Assembly: GCF_016757965.1 (NCBI RefSeq)
Contig: NZ_JAEKIW010000004.1
Span: 62,001-126,000 of the forward strand
Direction: 5' to 3'
Origin: Archaeoglobus neptunius
GTDB lineage: Archaea; Halobacteriota; Archaeoglobi; Archaeoglobales; Archaeoglobaceae
Length of the DNA stretch: 64,000 bases
Shown: piece by piece, positions 37,497 through 45,524 of the stretch
Layout: each line of letters begins with the position of its first letter
Position numbering within the stretch: position 1 is the stretch's first letter
Program-made: the position numbers and the translations under genes
The notes under the pieces: generated by a model
The model's database searches: none
What the model was told of the DNA's origin: nothing
What the model saw: the letters and a program-made list of their open reading frames with translations, nothing else

Positions 37497-40400
37497 TCCA
37501 ACTCGCCCTCCATTTTCAGATAAATTTTCCTCAGCCTCTCTTTTGTCTCCTCATCAGCCCTCCACATTCCTCTCTGTATCGCCTCAAACAGTCTTTCGGC
37601 AATGTTCATCAGGGCGTGAGGATTGTTCTCCCTGAAAAAGTCCTGCATCTCCTTATCAAAGATGTACCTCTCAGCTATGCCCTCGTACATCCAGTCGTCG
37701 ATTATGTCCGAGGTCGCATCCCACTGGAAAATGTGGTCAATGTATTTCGAGAAATCTCCTGCCCCCTTGTATCCGTGCTTCTTCATCTCATTTATCCACT
37801 TCGGGTTCATTACCTTGGATCTGTAGATCCTCTCAGCCTCCTCGTCGATGCCTCTTATCTTTATGTTCTCCGGATTCGATGAGTCTCCAACGTAGGACTT
37901 TGGTTTTCCGCCCAGAGCCCTTACCGTCGCTATCAACCCCCCGTGATAGGCGTTGAAATCATCACCCTCGAATATGTCCCATTCCTGTGAATCCTCGTTT
38001 TTGACGGTAACTTCGACTATCCTGAGGATCCTTTTGAATTCTTCTTCAGCTTTAATCCCGTACTTTCCCCTGCCGTACGCATAGCATCCCCATTTTACGT
38101 AAGCTTTTGCAAGATCCTCAACACTTTCCCAGTTTTTGTTGTCGAGGACTTTGTTCACACCCGCTCCGTAAACTCCGGGCATGTCGCTGAAGATCCTCAA
38201 GGGGTCTTTTCCTTCAGCGTGTTTCTTGACAAAATTCATCTCCTCAGGCTCATCAAGGGTTGACACGAGCTTCACAGCGTCATCCATGAGTTCGATAAGG
38301 TTGAAGAAAGAGTCCCTAAACATCCCGCTAACCCTTGCAACAACGTCTATTCTCGGACGCTTCAGTTCTTCGAGAGGTATCACTTCAAGTCCGACCACCC
38401 TTCCCACGGAGTCATACCTCGGTTTTACCCCGAGCAGGTAGAGGAACTCCGCAACATCCTCACCGTGGGTCCGCATTGTTGGCGACGACCATATAACCAT
38501 GGCGACCGTTTCCGGATAGCTTCCACCATCCTCCAGATACCTCTCAAGCAGTTTCTCAGCTAACGTCTTTCCCCTCTCGTAGGCCTGCTTAGTTGGAAGT
38601 TCCCAAGGGTTGCAGGAGTAGAAGTTTCTGCCAGTGGGCAGGGCGTTTGGATTCCTCGTTATCGCCCCACTCATTCCGGGCTTTATATATCCTCCTTCCA
38701 GAGCTCTTAGAAGCTCGTCAAGCTCCTCATTTTTCTCGAGTTTCCTTTTCAGATCCAAAATTAGGTCTGACAGCTCATTTTCGCTACCGTTAAAAGCTTC
38801 TGCTATCATCCTCCTCGCCTCTTCAAGAACTTCATCCATGATCCTCGATTTCGTTTTTCCATATCTCTTGGCGCACTCTTCGTTTGGAAGGTTTAGATCA
38901 TATCCAAGCTTTTTAGCAGCAAGTTCGATGATAGAAGGCTTGTCGTCGTGCTTTATCCTCAAAATCGACAGAATAGTTTCCACGAGCTTCTCATCCCTGA
39001 GCCCTTCACCGAAAACATGCAGACCGGCGTTTATCATCGACATCTTTAATTCGAGCAGCACCTCGTGGACTCTCTCAACATCTTCTTCGTCCTTGACTAT
39101 CTTAAGCTCCCTAGCCTTTTCGATTATGCTCTTTCTGTACTCCTCGCCTCCACCGTACCTTAAAGCGTCGTAGTAATCGTTTATCATCTTCTCCAGGAGC
39201 AGATAATCATCGTAGAGGTCTGCGGTCGTTAAAGCCGGAGTCAGATGGTCGATTATGCAGGCGTATCCTCTTCTCTTAGCCTGCGTCCCTTCTCCAGGGT
39301 TGTTGACAATGTAGATATAAAAGTGCGGCACATCCATGCATACATCCGGAAAGCAGTTCTCGGAAAGGCCAAAACCTTTACCCGGCAACCACTCAAGGGT
39401 TCCGTGCTTCCCTACGTGTATCATCGCATCGGCATTGAAAACTTCCGAAATGTACCTGTACAATGCCACATACTGGTAGCTCGGGGGGAGATCAGGATCG
39501 TGGTAAACCTTTTCCGGCTCCTCTTCAAATCCTCTCCTGGGTTGCAAAGCGATCAGGACGTTTCCATTCCTGACTATTGGCAGGAGGTAGCATCCATCGT
39601 AAACAAAAACCTTTCCCGGTTTCTCGCCCCACTGTTCCCTCATTTTTCTCTCAGCTTCTTCTGGAAGATTAAGTTCGACTTTCACCTTCATTCTCTCTGC
39701 GATCTCCGTCGTTAAGAACCTCTGGTCGTTTGTAACATCCTTCATGACCCTCTGTATCAGCTCGTTACCGTTTTCAGGGACCCACTCAACCTTGTATCCT
39801 CTCTCTTTCAGCATCTTAAGCAGTCTTACAACGCTCTCCGGTGAGTCCAGACCGAAAGCCGAGGCGATTCTATCGTTCCTCGGTGGGTAGTTATGTAACA
39901 CTATGGCTATCCTTTTTTCCGAATTTCTCTTTCGTCTCAGTATTGCGTATTTTACAGCAAGTTTCGCAAACTTTTTGATTCTTGCAGTAATCGGCTCGAA
40001 TTTGAGTATCTCCACCCCGGTCTCTCCCGTTCCCACCCTTTTTCTGCATGCTATCGGGAAGTGGATTATGGCTGAATCGAACTCAGGCATTGCGGCTGAA
40101 ATTACGACGTCCATCGGATTTAACCCCTGCTTGGATTCTCTCCACTCAACTTCCGGTGTTGTTGATGCTATCGCCTGCAAGAGGGGGACGTCCAACTTCG
40201 TCAGAAAGTCAGTCTTTTTCAAGCCAAAAAAACTTGCCGTGAGGGAGAACATGGTCAGGTTGACGAGTACATCGATCACAGGCTCTCCATTTTGCATAAA
40301 AAATTCCTCAACACACCTCTCAAACCCCCAAGCTCCAAATTCGTTCGAATTTCTTTCGGAAAAGACTGCTACAACGTTGGCGTATTTGTCGAGTTCACCT

Positions 40401-40957
40401 ATTAAGGCGTCGATATGCTCCAAATCGCCGCCGGCCCACCAGCTTCTGTAAAATAAAATTCCTATCGTCGGCCTATCGTCATCGAGCCTTTCAAGGAACT
40501 CCCGTCCGTAAACTCTGCCTCTGTAGTATATCCCCTGCCATGGCAAACTCTTCGGCTCCTCGTACTCAGCGTCCAAACCGCAGAACCTGTTCGCTAAAAA
40601 GAGCAGAAGATTCTTGTAGTTCTCCACGCCTTCGTAGGTGAGGTACCGCATTATCTTTTCCCAATCCCCGGCGCTTACGGTTGAGTACTTTTTCAGTTCA
40701 TCCACGTTTTCGTAAAGCGTTGGAAGAGGGCAGAAGTGAACACCATGTTCGACCAAAAACGTGTGAAATTCCTCAACCGGAAAAACGTTCTTTCCACCCA
40801 TTAGCTTGGCAACTACGATGCGACAGTTCTTACAGTACTCCTTGAACTCCTTTATGTCCCCCTTTAGATCGTAAACCTTTAACTTGACTCCCGATAACCT
40901 TCCAGCCCTTTCAAACGTGGCAACGTCTGTGGGAATGTTACAGATAACAGCTATCAT
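37493..40957 (-). CDS. cobN: CobN-type metal chelatase large subunit
   Basis: 1154 residues from ATG at 40957 (MIAVICNIPTDVATFERAGR); the longer frame to 41164 runs through the promoter. It has the CobN/BchH-like domains: VNLTMFSLTASFFGLKKTDF near 270, GYCACIIDHLTPALTTADLY-like segment near 570, NFYSCNPWELPTKQAYERG, VAMVIWSSPTMRTHGEDVAE and YVGDSSNPENIKIRGIDEEA toward the end. It is the substrate-binding subunit that inserts Co, Mg or Ni into tetrapyrroles with ATPase partners such as the fused ChlI-ChlD here. Which metal and tetrapyrrole are used is not clear. Confidence 0.93.
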   Translation of the reverse strand: MIAVICNIPTDVATFERAGRLSGVKLKVYDLKGDIKEFKEYCKNCRIVVAKLMGGKNVFPVEEFHTFLVEHGVHFCPLPTLYENVDELKKYSTVSAGDWEKIMRYLTYEGVENYKNLLLFLANRFCGLDAEYEEPKSLPWQGIYYRGRVYGREFLERLDDDRPTIGILFYRSWWAGGDLEHIDALIGELDKYANVVAVFSERNSNEFGAWGFERCVEEFFMQNGEPVIDVLVNLTMFSLTASFFGLKKTDFLTKLDVPLLQAIASTTPEVEWRESKQGLNPMDVVISAAMPEFDSAIIHFPIACRKRVGTGETGVEILKFEPITARIKKFAKLAVKYAILRRKRNSEKRIAIVLHNYPPRNDRIASAFGLDSPESVVRLLKMLKERGYKVEWVPENGNELIQRVMKDVTNDQRFLTTEIAERMKVKVELNLPEEAERKMREQWGEKPGKVFVYDGCYLLPIVRNGNVLIALQPRRGFEEEPEKVYHDPDLPPSYQYVALYRYISEVFNADAMIHVGKHGTLEWLPGKGFGLSENCFPDVCMDVPHFYIYIVNNPGEGTQAKRRGYACIIDHLTPALTTADLYDDYLLLEKMINDYYDALRYGGGEEYRKSIIEKARELKIVKDEEDVERVHEVLLELKMSMINAGLHVFGEGLRDEKLVETILSILRIKHDDKPSIIELAAKKLGYDLNLPNEECAKRYGKTKSRIMDEVLEEARRMIAEAFNGSENELSDLILDLKRKLEKNEELDELLRALEGGYIKPGMSGAITRNPNALPTGRNFYSCNPWELPTKQAYERGKTLAEKLLERYLEDGGSYPETVAMVIWSSPTMRTHGEDVAEFLYLLGVKPRYDSVGRVVGLEVIPLEELKRPRIDVVARVSGMFRDSFFNLIELMDDAVKLVSTLDEPEEMNFVKKHAEGKDPLRIFSDMPGVYGAGVNKVLDNKNWESVEDLAKAYVKWGCYAYGRGKYGIKAEEEFKRILRIVEVTVKNEDSQEWDIFEGDDFNAYHGGLIATVRALGGKPKSYVGDSSNPENIKIRGIDEEAERIYRSKVMNPKWINEMKKHGYKGAGDFSKYIDHIFQWDATSDIIDDWMYEGIAERYIFDKEMQDFFRENNPHALMNIAERLFEAIQRGMWRADEETKERLRKIYLKMEGELE

Positions 40958-41023
40958 GGTTTGTAAAATAATCTTAACTAAATTTAAAGTTAACTTTATC
41001 AAACCTGTGATGGTTCGCAGGTT
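40958..41023. promoter_or_regulatory. Divergent cobN / nitrilase promoter with inverted repeat
   Basis: TATA-like CTTTAAAT (minus, about 40982-40990) faces cobN and ACTTTATC (plus, about 40994-41001) faces the nitrilase gene. An inverted repeat AACCTG-N10-CAGGTT (41002-41023) ends directly at the nitrilase ATG. Confidence 0.6.
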
Positions 41024-41722
41024 ATGAGACTCGCCTTGTACCAGATGGCAGATCGTGCCGATGTTGCGGCAAACATAAGGGCAGCATGCAAAGCCGTTGA
41101 AACCATAAATGCAGACTTCATATGCTTTCCAGAGTACTTTACGATTCCCGCAGACTACAAGCACAGAGGAAAAACGGTAGAGGATGCGTGGAGCGAGGTG
41201 TCGATCCCGACGCTTGAAGCTTTAACCAGAGCATCTGTAGAGTTTGAGGGATACGTAATTGCCGGAACCGTCGTTGAAAGGGACGGGGGCGATTACTTCA
41301 ATACGTGTTTCGTACTCAGGAGGGGGAGGATCGTGGCAAAATACAGGAAGATGAACCCAATAAAGGAGGAGCTTGAAATGGGGATAAAGCCCGGTAATAA
41401 TGTGATAAGCATCAAAACAGAGTTTGGTAGATTTGGTATCCTGATATGTGCTGATTGCCTTAACCAGGACACTGTGATGAGGGTAGCGGGTTCTAACGAC
41501 ATAGTATTTCTACCAATCTCCTTAACGGATCCTTCACATCCGAAAGTGGAGGGGCATCCGATAAGTGAGAGAATAGCGAAGGAATATGACGTTATTGTTG
41601 CAAAAGTCTCGAGGGTTGCCATGAACGTCGGTGTTAAGAGCGTCGTGATGTCGCCAAGAGGTGTGGTCAGGGAGGCTGAAAGCTGCTGTAAAGAGGAGGT
41701 TTTGGTGGTGGATGTAAGGTAA
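41024..41722 (+). CDS. Carbon-nitrogen hydrolase (nitrilase superfamily)
   Basis: 232 residues. The catalytic triad Glu-Lys-Cys is seen in CFPEYFTIP (Glu near 39), YRKMNPIKEE (Lys near 108) and ILICADCLNQD (Cys near 145). These enzymes hydrolyse amides or ureido bonds. It lies divergent to cobN and its leader carries an inverted repeat, so the two genes may be co-regulated. The substrate is unknown; an amide side chain of a corrinoid or a biosynthetic amide is an inference. Confidence 0.88.
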   Translation: MRLALYQMADRADVAANIRAACKAVETINADFICFPEYFTIPADYKHRGKTVEDAWSEVSIPTLEALTRASVEFEGYVIAGTVVERDGGDYFNTCFVLRRGRIVAKYRKMNPIKEELEMGIKPGNNVISIKTEFGRFGILICADCLNQDTVMRVAGSNDIVFLPISLTDPSHPKVEGHPISERIAKEYDVIVAKVSRVAMNVGVKSVVMSPRGVVREAESCCKEEVLVVDVR

Positions 41723-41734
41723 ATCAATTAATGT

Positions 41735-41757
41735 GTTTTTAAAGTGTTTTTTTATTT
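41735..41757 (+). terminator. T-rich terminator after nitrilase gene
   Basis: GTTTTTAAAGTGTTTTTTTA, within 35 bases of the stop codon, fits archaeal oligo-T termination. Confidence 0.55.
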
Positions 41758-41842
41758 CTCATTGCTCGAAGCCACCTTGAATAGTATTACAACTTACGGA
41801 TCTGTGATTACTGATTCACAATTTTTGAATTGGAAATTACAT

Positions 41843-41912
41843 ATTTGATATCAAATAAACTTTACTTGAAATAAGAAAAAATGGAAAAAATTAAATATCA
41901 AATAAATTTGAG
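41843..41912. promoter_or_regulatory. Pilin operon promoter with two ATCAAAT-type repeats
   Basis: A 14-bp palindrome ATTTGATATCAAAT (41843-41856) is followed by ATCAAAT-AA-ATTTGAG (41897-41912). The second directly follows TTAAAT, the likely TATA box, and differs from the btuF operator-like repeat by one arm base plus the spacer. GGAGGTGG precedes the pilin ATG (41944). Confidence 0.65.
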
Positions 41913-41943
41913 TTCAGATCAGTAAATTTGAAGGAGGTGGAAA

Positions 41944-42633
41944 ATGGGAAGATGGATAAAAGACGGAAAGGCTGTCTCACCAGTTGTCGGCGTTATGCTG
42001 ATGCTGGTGGTGACGGTAGTACTTGCTGCAGTGGTTAGTAGCTACGGAAGTGGAATTTCAGGAGATATGAAAAGCAAAGCACCAACAGCGACATTTAAGG
42101 TTAGGGTTGCAAGGGATGTACCCTCAGGGATGCCAGGTTATGTTGTTAGTTACGTAGAAATCAAACAGACAGGGGGCGATCCGATACCGACAGATCAGCT
42201 GAAAATAGTCACCATAAATCCAGATGCCTATGGAAGCAAGAAAATTATGGAAGTTTTGCCAAAGAGTGGTAACACACACTATTACACCAACTGGGGTGGT
42301 TGGAAGAATGGAACTTCACCTTATCTGAATGATGTATCCAAGGGCTATTTTGGCAACAATCCAGCGGTTGATTTTGGGAATTACACCATAGCGAGTGGCC
42401 TGACAATGACTGCAGACTGGTATAACAATTACCCGCAAGCAAAGTGGAATGCGACTCTGGGAAGTTATGAGTTAAATAAAGCCATCGATGCCAATGCCGG
42501 AAATGTTACAGGATTTTGTGCAATGTTCGCAGACTGCTGGAATGTAACTCCAGGACACTTTGTGACGGTAAAGATAGTTCACACACCCACGGGAAGTGTG
42601 ATCTGGCAGAAAGATATTATGGTTGAAGGGTGA
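41944..42633 (+). CDS. Archaeal type IV pilin, major candidate
   Basis: 229 residues. The class III signal peptide is GRWIKDGKAVSPVVGVMLML; peptidase cleavage before AVSPVVG leaves a hydrophobic helix (VVTVVLAAVVSSYGSG). The outer domain has EIKQTGGDPIPTDQLKI (GGDPI is common in this pilin family), many aromatic residues and NxS/T sites. It is the first and largest of three consecutive pilins, under a strong ribosome site. Assembly would use the ATPase and TadC-like proteins downstream. Confidence 0.9.
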   Translation: MGRWIKDGKAVSPVVGVMLMLVVTVVLAAVVSSYGSGISGDMKSKAPTATFKVRVARDVPSGMPGYVVSYVEIKQTGGDPIPTDQLKIVTINPDAYGSKKIMEVLPKSGNTHYYTNWGGWKNGTSPYLNDVSKGYFGNNPAVDFGNYTIASGLTMTADWYNNYPQAKWNATLGSYELNKAIDANAGNVTGFCAMFADCWNVTPGHFVTVKIVHTPTGSVIWQKDIMVEG

Positions 42634-43115
42634 TGACAATGAACAACAAAGGTGTTAGTCCTGTGATTGGAGTAATGTTAATGCTTGTGGCAACAGTGAT
42701 ACTTGCAGCAATAGTCTCCAGCTACAGCGGAACATTTGCACCAGAAGAAAAAACTCCTACAGCATCATTTAGTGCGGAGGCATCCTACAACAAGGGATAC
42801 ATAAAATTGGACCACATTAGTGGGGATCCAATATATAAATCAGCTATAAAGATAAGAGTTGAAACAAGCAGACCTGCAACTTCCGGATACGTGAATATGA
42901 GTAACGTGTCATTCACGCCCGATCCAACTTATCTGAAACCGGGAGATACTGCCTACATTTACTTCACTAAAAGCAGTGTCTACGGAGAGAGAGCAGTATT
43001 TACAGGTCCAGATATCAGACTCTCTGTGGCCGTCGGAGACAAGTTCAGAATTACTGTGATAGATAGTGATACCGGAAACGCCATTTGGTCATCTGAATTG
43101 ATATTGAATCCATGA
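42630..43115 (+). CDS. Archaeal type IV pilin 2
   Basis: 161 residues, overlapping pilin 1 (GTGATGA). Processing site MNNKGVSPVIGVMLMLVATV; outer domain with HISGDPIYKSAIKIRVE. It repeats the layout of the first pilin with a different surface. A T-rich terminator follows. Confidence 0.9.
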   Translation: MMTMNNKGVSPVIGVMLMLVATVILAAIVSSYSGTFAPEEKTPTASFSAEASYNKGYIKLDHISGDPIYKSAIKIRVETSRPATSGYVNMSNVSFTPDPTYLKPGDTAYIYFTKSSVYGERAVFTGPDIRLSVAVGDKFRITVIDSDTGNAIWSSELILNP

Positions 43116-43120
43116 GCCAC

Positions 43121-43145
43121 ATTATTTTTTATTTTATTCTTTTTG
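43121..43145 (+). terminator. T-rich terminator after pilin 2
   Basis: ATTATTTTTTATTTTATTCT then TTTTG, starting six bases after the pilin 2 stop. It probably lowers expression of the downstream genes relative to the first two pilins. Confidence 0.5.
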
Positions 43146-43234
43146 CAGAACCGCATCAATGGAAGGTGAAAACTATCACAAAATTTTAAAACCATGTCCA
43201 AAAAATTTGAGTTAAGGTAATATAAATTTGATGG

Positions 43235-43702
43235 GTGTCGATGATGGACAAAAATGGAGTTTCACCGGTCATTGGCGTGATGTTGATGCTCGTGATGACA
43301 GTGATACTCGCCGCAGTTGTATCCTCGTACAGCGGGTCTCTGATTTCACCACAAGACAGAACGTGGCAGCTGGTGATATCAGCCAAGGCCAACACCGAGT
43401 ATTTCATCATCCGCCACGAGGGCGGAGACCCGATCCCTCTTTCAGCATTCAAAATCTCAATCTACAGTACTGAAACGCTGAACACAACAACAGTTGATTT
43501 GAGCGATCTCAATAAGGACGGTATCCCTGACGCCTACAATGAAATCGGAAACGGAAACGGCATTTTTGAGAGCGGTGAGGCCATAAAGGTGTACTGGACG
43601 AACACCACGTGGACACCACAGCAGGGCGATAAGATCGTTATCGAGCTGTACGAGAGGAGTGGGAACAAGCCGATCACAAAGGCTGTAACAGTTGTTGGGT
43701 GA
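43235..43702 (+). CDS. Archaeal type IV pilin 3
   Basis: 155 residues. Processing site MMDKNGVSPVIGVMLMLVMT; outer domain with RHEGGDPIPLSAFKISI, then an acidic DLNKDGIPDAYNEIGNGNG loop resembling a Ca2+-binding site. Its own upstream region is 119 bases with a possible TATA (AATATAAATTTG near 43219). The stop is directly followed by the next gene. Confidence 0.9.
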   Translation: MSMMDKNGVSPVIGVMLMLVMTVILAAVVSSYSGSLISPQDRTWQLVISAKANTEYFIIRHEGGDPIPLSAFKISIYSTETLNTTTVDLSDLNKDGIPDAYNEIGNGNGIFESGEAIKVYWTNTTWTPQQGDKIVIELYERSGNKPITKAVTVVG

Positions 43703-43987
43703 ATGGGAATGAAATGTGAAACCTGCCGGTATTTTGTGAAGTGTTTGGAGTGGAACTGCCTCAGGAAATGGGATTGTGAGTTTTATGAGGATCTTGAAAG
43801 TTTAAAGCAGGAAGAACTCGATGAGATTGACAGGAACTTCAGTAGGATCTATGAAATGGATTTTGACAGTTTCAAGAAGCTTGTTGAAGATATAGGTTAT
43901 TTTGAGCAGGATGCTGCTCTGATGACGGGATTTAAGGTGTGGAAGAAAGTACTCCAGTTAAAAAATGGGGGGAAGAGCATTAAATGA
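43703..43987 (+). CDS. Small Cys-rich protein in the pilus operon
   Basis: 94 residues. MKCETCRYFVKCLEWNCLRKWDC holds five Cys and probably binds a metal or cluster; the rest is acidic and helical. No family is recognised. It begins at the pilin 3 stop and overlaps the ATPase start by four bases. A regulatory or assembly role is inferred from position. Confidence 0.6.
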   Translation: MGMKCETCRYFVKCLEWNCLRKWDCEFYEDLESLKQEELDEIDRNFSRIYEMDFDSFKKLVEDIGYFEQDAALMTGFKVWKKVLQLKNGGKSIK

Positions 43988-45516
43988 TGGAAAGAATCCT
44001 CAGGACATTTAAGAAGGAAACGGAACACGGAAAACTCTACAGGGAGTTGCTGAAGCAGGACTATACAGCATTTTTCGACATCGATTACTCGAACTCTCTG
44101 GAGAGTTACTGGCTAGACAAGCCCTTTGCGATGGCAGCAATACTCGAAAAAGAGGACGATATCGTGTACCACCTTCTCCAGCCCAAGCTGACCGGAGAGG
44201 AGTTCGTCTTGATTGAGAGAATCCACAGAGTTTTGAGGGATAGATTGTTCCTCGAAGATATGGCTCAGCTCGAAAGCAGAGAAACCCTTTTGTTTGAAAA
44301 ATTTGTGGGAACACTTGAGGAACTCGGAATGGGGCTGGAGCTGCCGTCTACGGGAAAGATATGGTATCACCTCAGAAACAATTTCTTAGGGTATGAAAGG
44401 CTTGATCCAATTCTGAGAGATCCCTATATAGAGGACATTTCGTGTAACGGATATAATCTTCCGGTTTTTGTCTATCACAAGGCTTACGGAAGCATACCAA
44501 CCAACATAATGTACTCTCAGGAAGAGCTCGATAGATTCGTCTTGAAGCTATCCCAGAAAGCGAACTCACAGGTATCACTTGAAAGGCCGCTCGTGGATGC
44601 AACACTACCGACCGGTGCGAGGGTTCAGATAACCTACAGGAATGTCGTTAGCACGAAGGGCTCGTCTTTCACTGTCAGGATGTTCAGCGCCGAACCTATC
44701 ACACCTCTCGACCTCGTATCGTGGAACACAATCAGCGCTGAAGCGATGGCCTTTCTATGGATTGCCGTTGAGAATGGGAGGAACATGATTATTGTTGGTG
44801 GAACTGCGAGCGGGAAAACCACTATGATGAATGCTGTATCATTTTTTATTCCGACATACTCAAAGATAGTTTCGCTTGAGGACACGAGGGAGATACAGCT
44901 TCCTCATCAGAACTGGTTACCAATGGTCACAAGAGATGTTCACGGGAGAGGGAAGGTTGAGATGTTCGATCTGCTGAAGGCTGCATTGAGGCAGAGGCCT
45001 GAATACATAATAGTGGGGGAGATAAGGGGTAGAGAAGCTGCGACACTCTTTCAGGCGATGAACACCGGGCATGCTGTGTACTCAACACTCCACGCAGGTG
45101 ACATCGAGTCTGCTGTAAACAGACTCATTCACGATCCGATAAACATCCCCATTGCAATGTTCGCTCCGCTGGACCTTGTTGCAACGCTGAGCGTTGAATA
45201 CATTAGGGGAAAGGCTGTGAGAAGGCTGACGACCCTCCATGAGGTCTGGATGACGAAAAGGGGTGAGCTCGATTACAGGACAGTTTTCGAACGCGTGCAC
45301 GGAGAAGACAGGTTGGAATTTAAAGGCGAGTCGAAGGTACTTGATGATATCGGCCTGAGGTACGGAATGGATCGCAAGGAAATACGGGAGGAACTTCGGA
45401 GCCGGGCCGAATTTCTGAGAAACATGCTTGAAAAGAGGCCAGTCAATATGCACCATCTACTGAAGATCGTTGATGGGTACAGGAAGGAGTTTTACAGGAA
45501 ATTGCAGACCGGGTAG
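43984..45516 (+). CDS. Type IV pilus/secretion ATPase (VirB11-PilT-like)
   Basis: 510 residues. The N-terminal domain (1-200) is followed by RecA-like catalytic motifs: LERPLVDATLPTGARVQITY, Walker A IIVGGTASGKTTMMNAV near 271, Asp box LEDTREIQLPHQNW, Walker B EYIIVGEIRGREA and His box STLHAGDIESA. This is the GspE-type assembly motor. It overlaps the Cys-rich protein gene and is followed after 8 bases by the TadC-like membrane protein. Confidence 0.95.
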   Translation: MMERILRTFKKETEHGKLYRELLKQDYTAFFDIDYSNSLESYWLDKPFAMAAILEKEDDIVYHLLQPKLTGEEFVLIERIHRVLRDRLFLEDMAQLESRETLLFEKFVGTLEELGMGLELPSTGKIWYHLRNNFLGYERLDPILRDPYIEDISCNGYNLPVFVYHKAYGSIPTNIMYSQEELDRFVLKLSQKANSQVSLERPLVDATLPTGARVQITYRNVVSTKGSSFTVRMFSAEPITPLDLVSWNTISAEAMAFLWIAVENGRNMIIVGGTASGKTTMMNAVSFFIPTYSKIVSLEDTREIQLPHQNWLPMVTRDVHGRGKVEMFDLLKAALRQRPEYIIVGEIRGREAATLFQAMNTGHAVYSTLHAGDIESAVNRLIHDPINIPIAMFAPLDLVATLSVEYIRGKAVRRLTTLHEVWMTKRGELDYRTVFERVHGEDRLEFKGESKVLDDIGLRYGMDRKEIREELRSRAEFLRNMLEKRPVNMHHLLKIVDGYRKEFYRKLQTG

Positions 45517-45524
45517 GTGAATTC

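Noticed and set aside
41002-41023. Riboswitch or attenuator at the nitrilase leader
   Set aside because: AACCTG-N10-CAGGTT is too short for a riboswitch and no cobalamin-box sequence is present; kept only as an inverted repeat.
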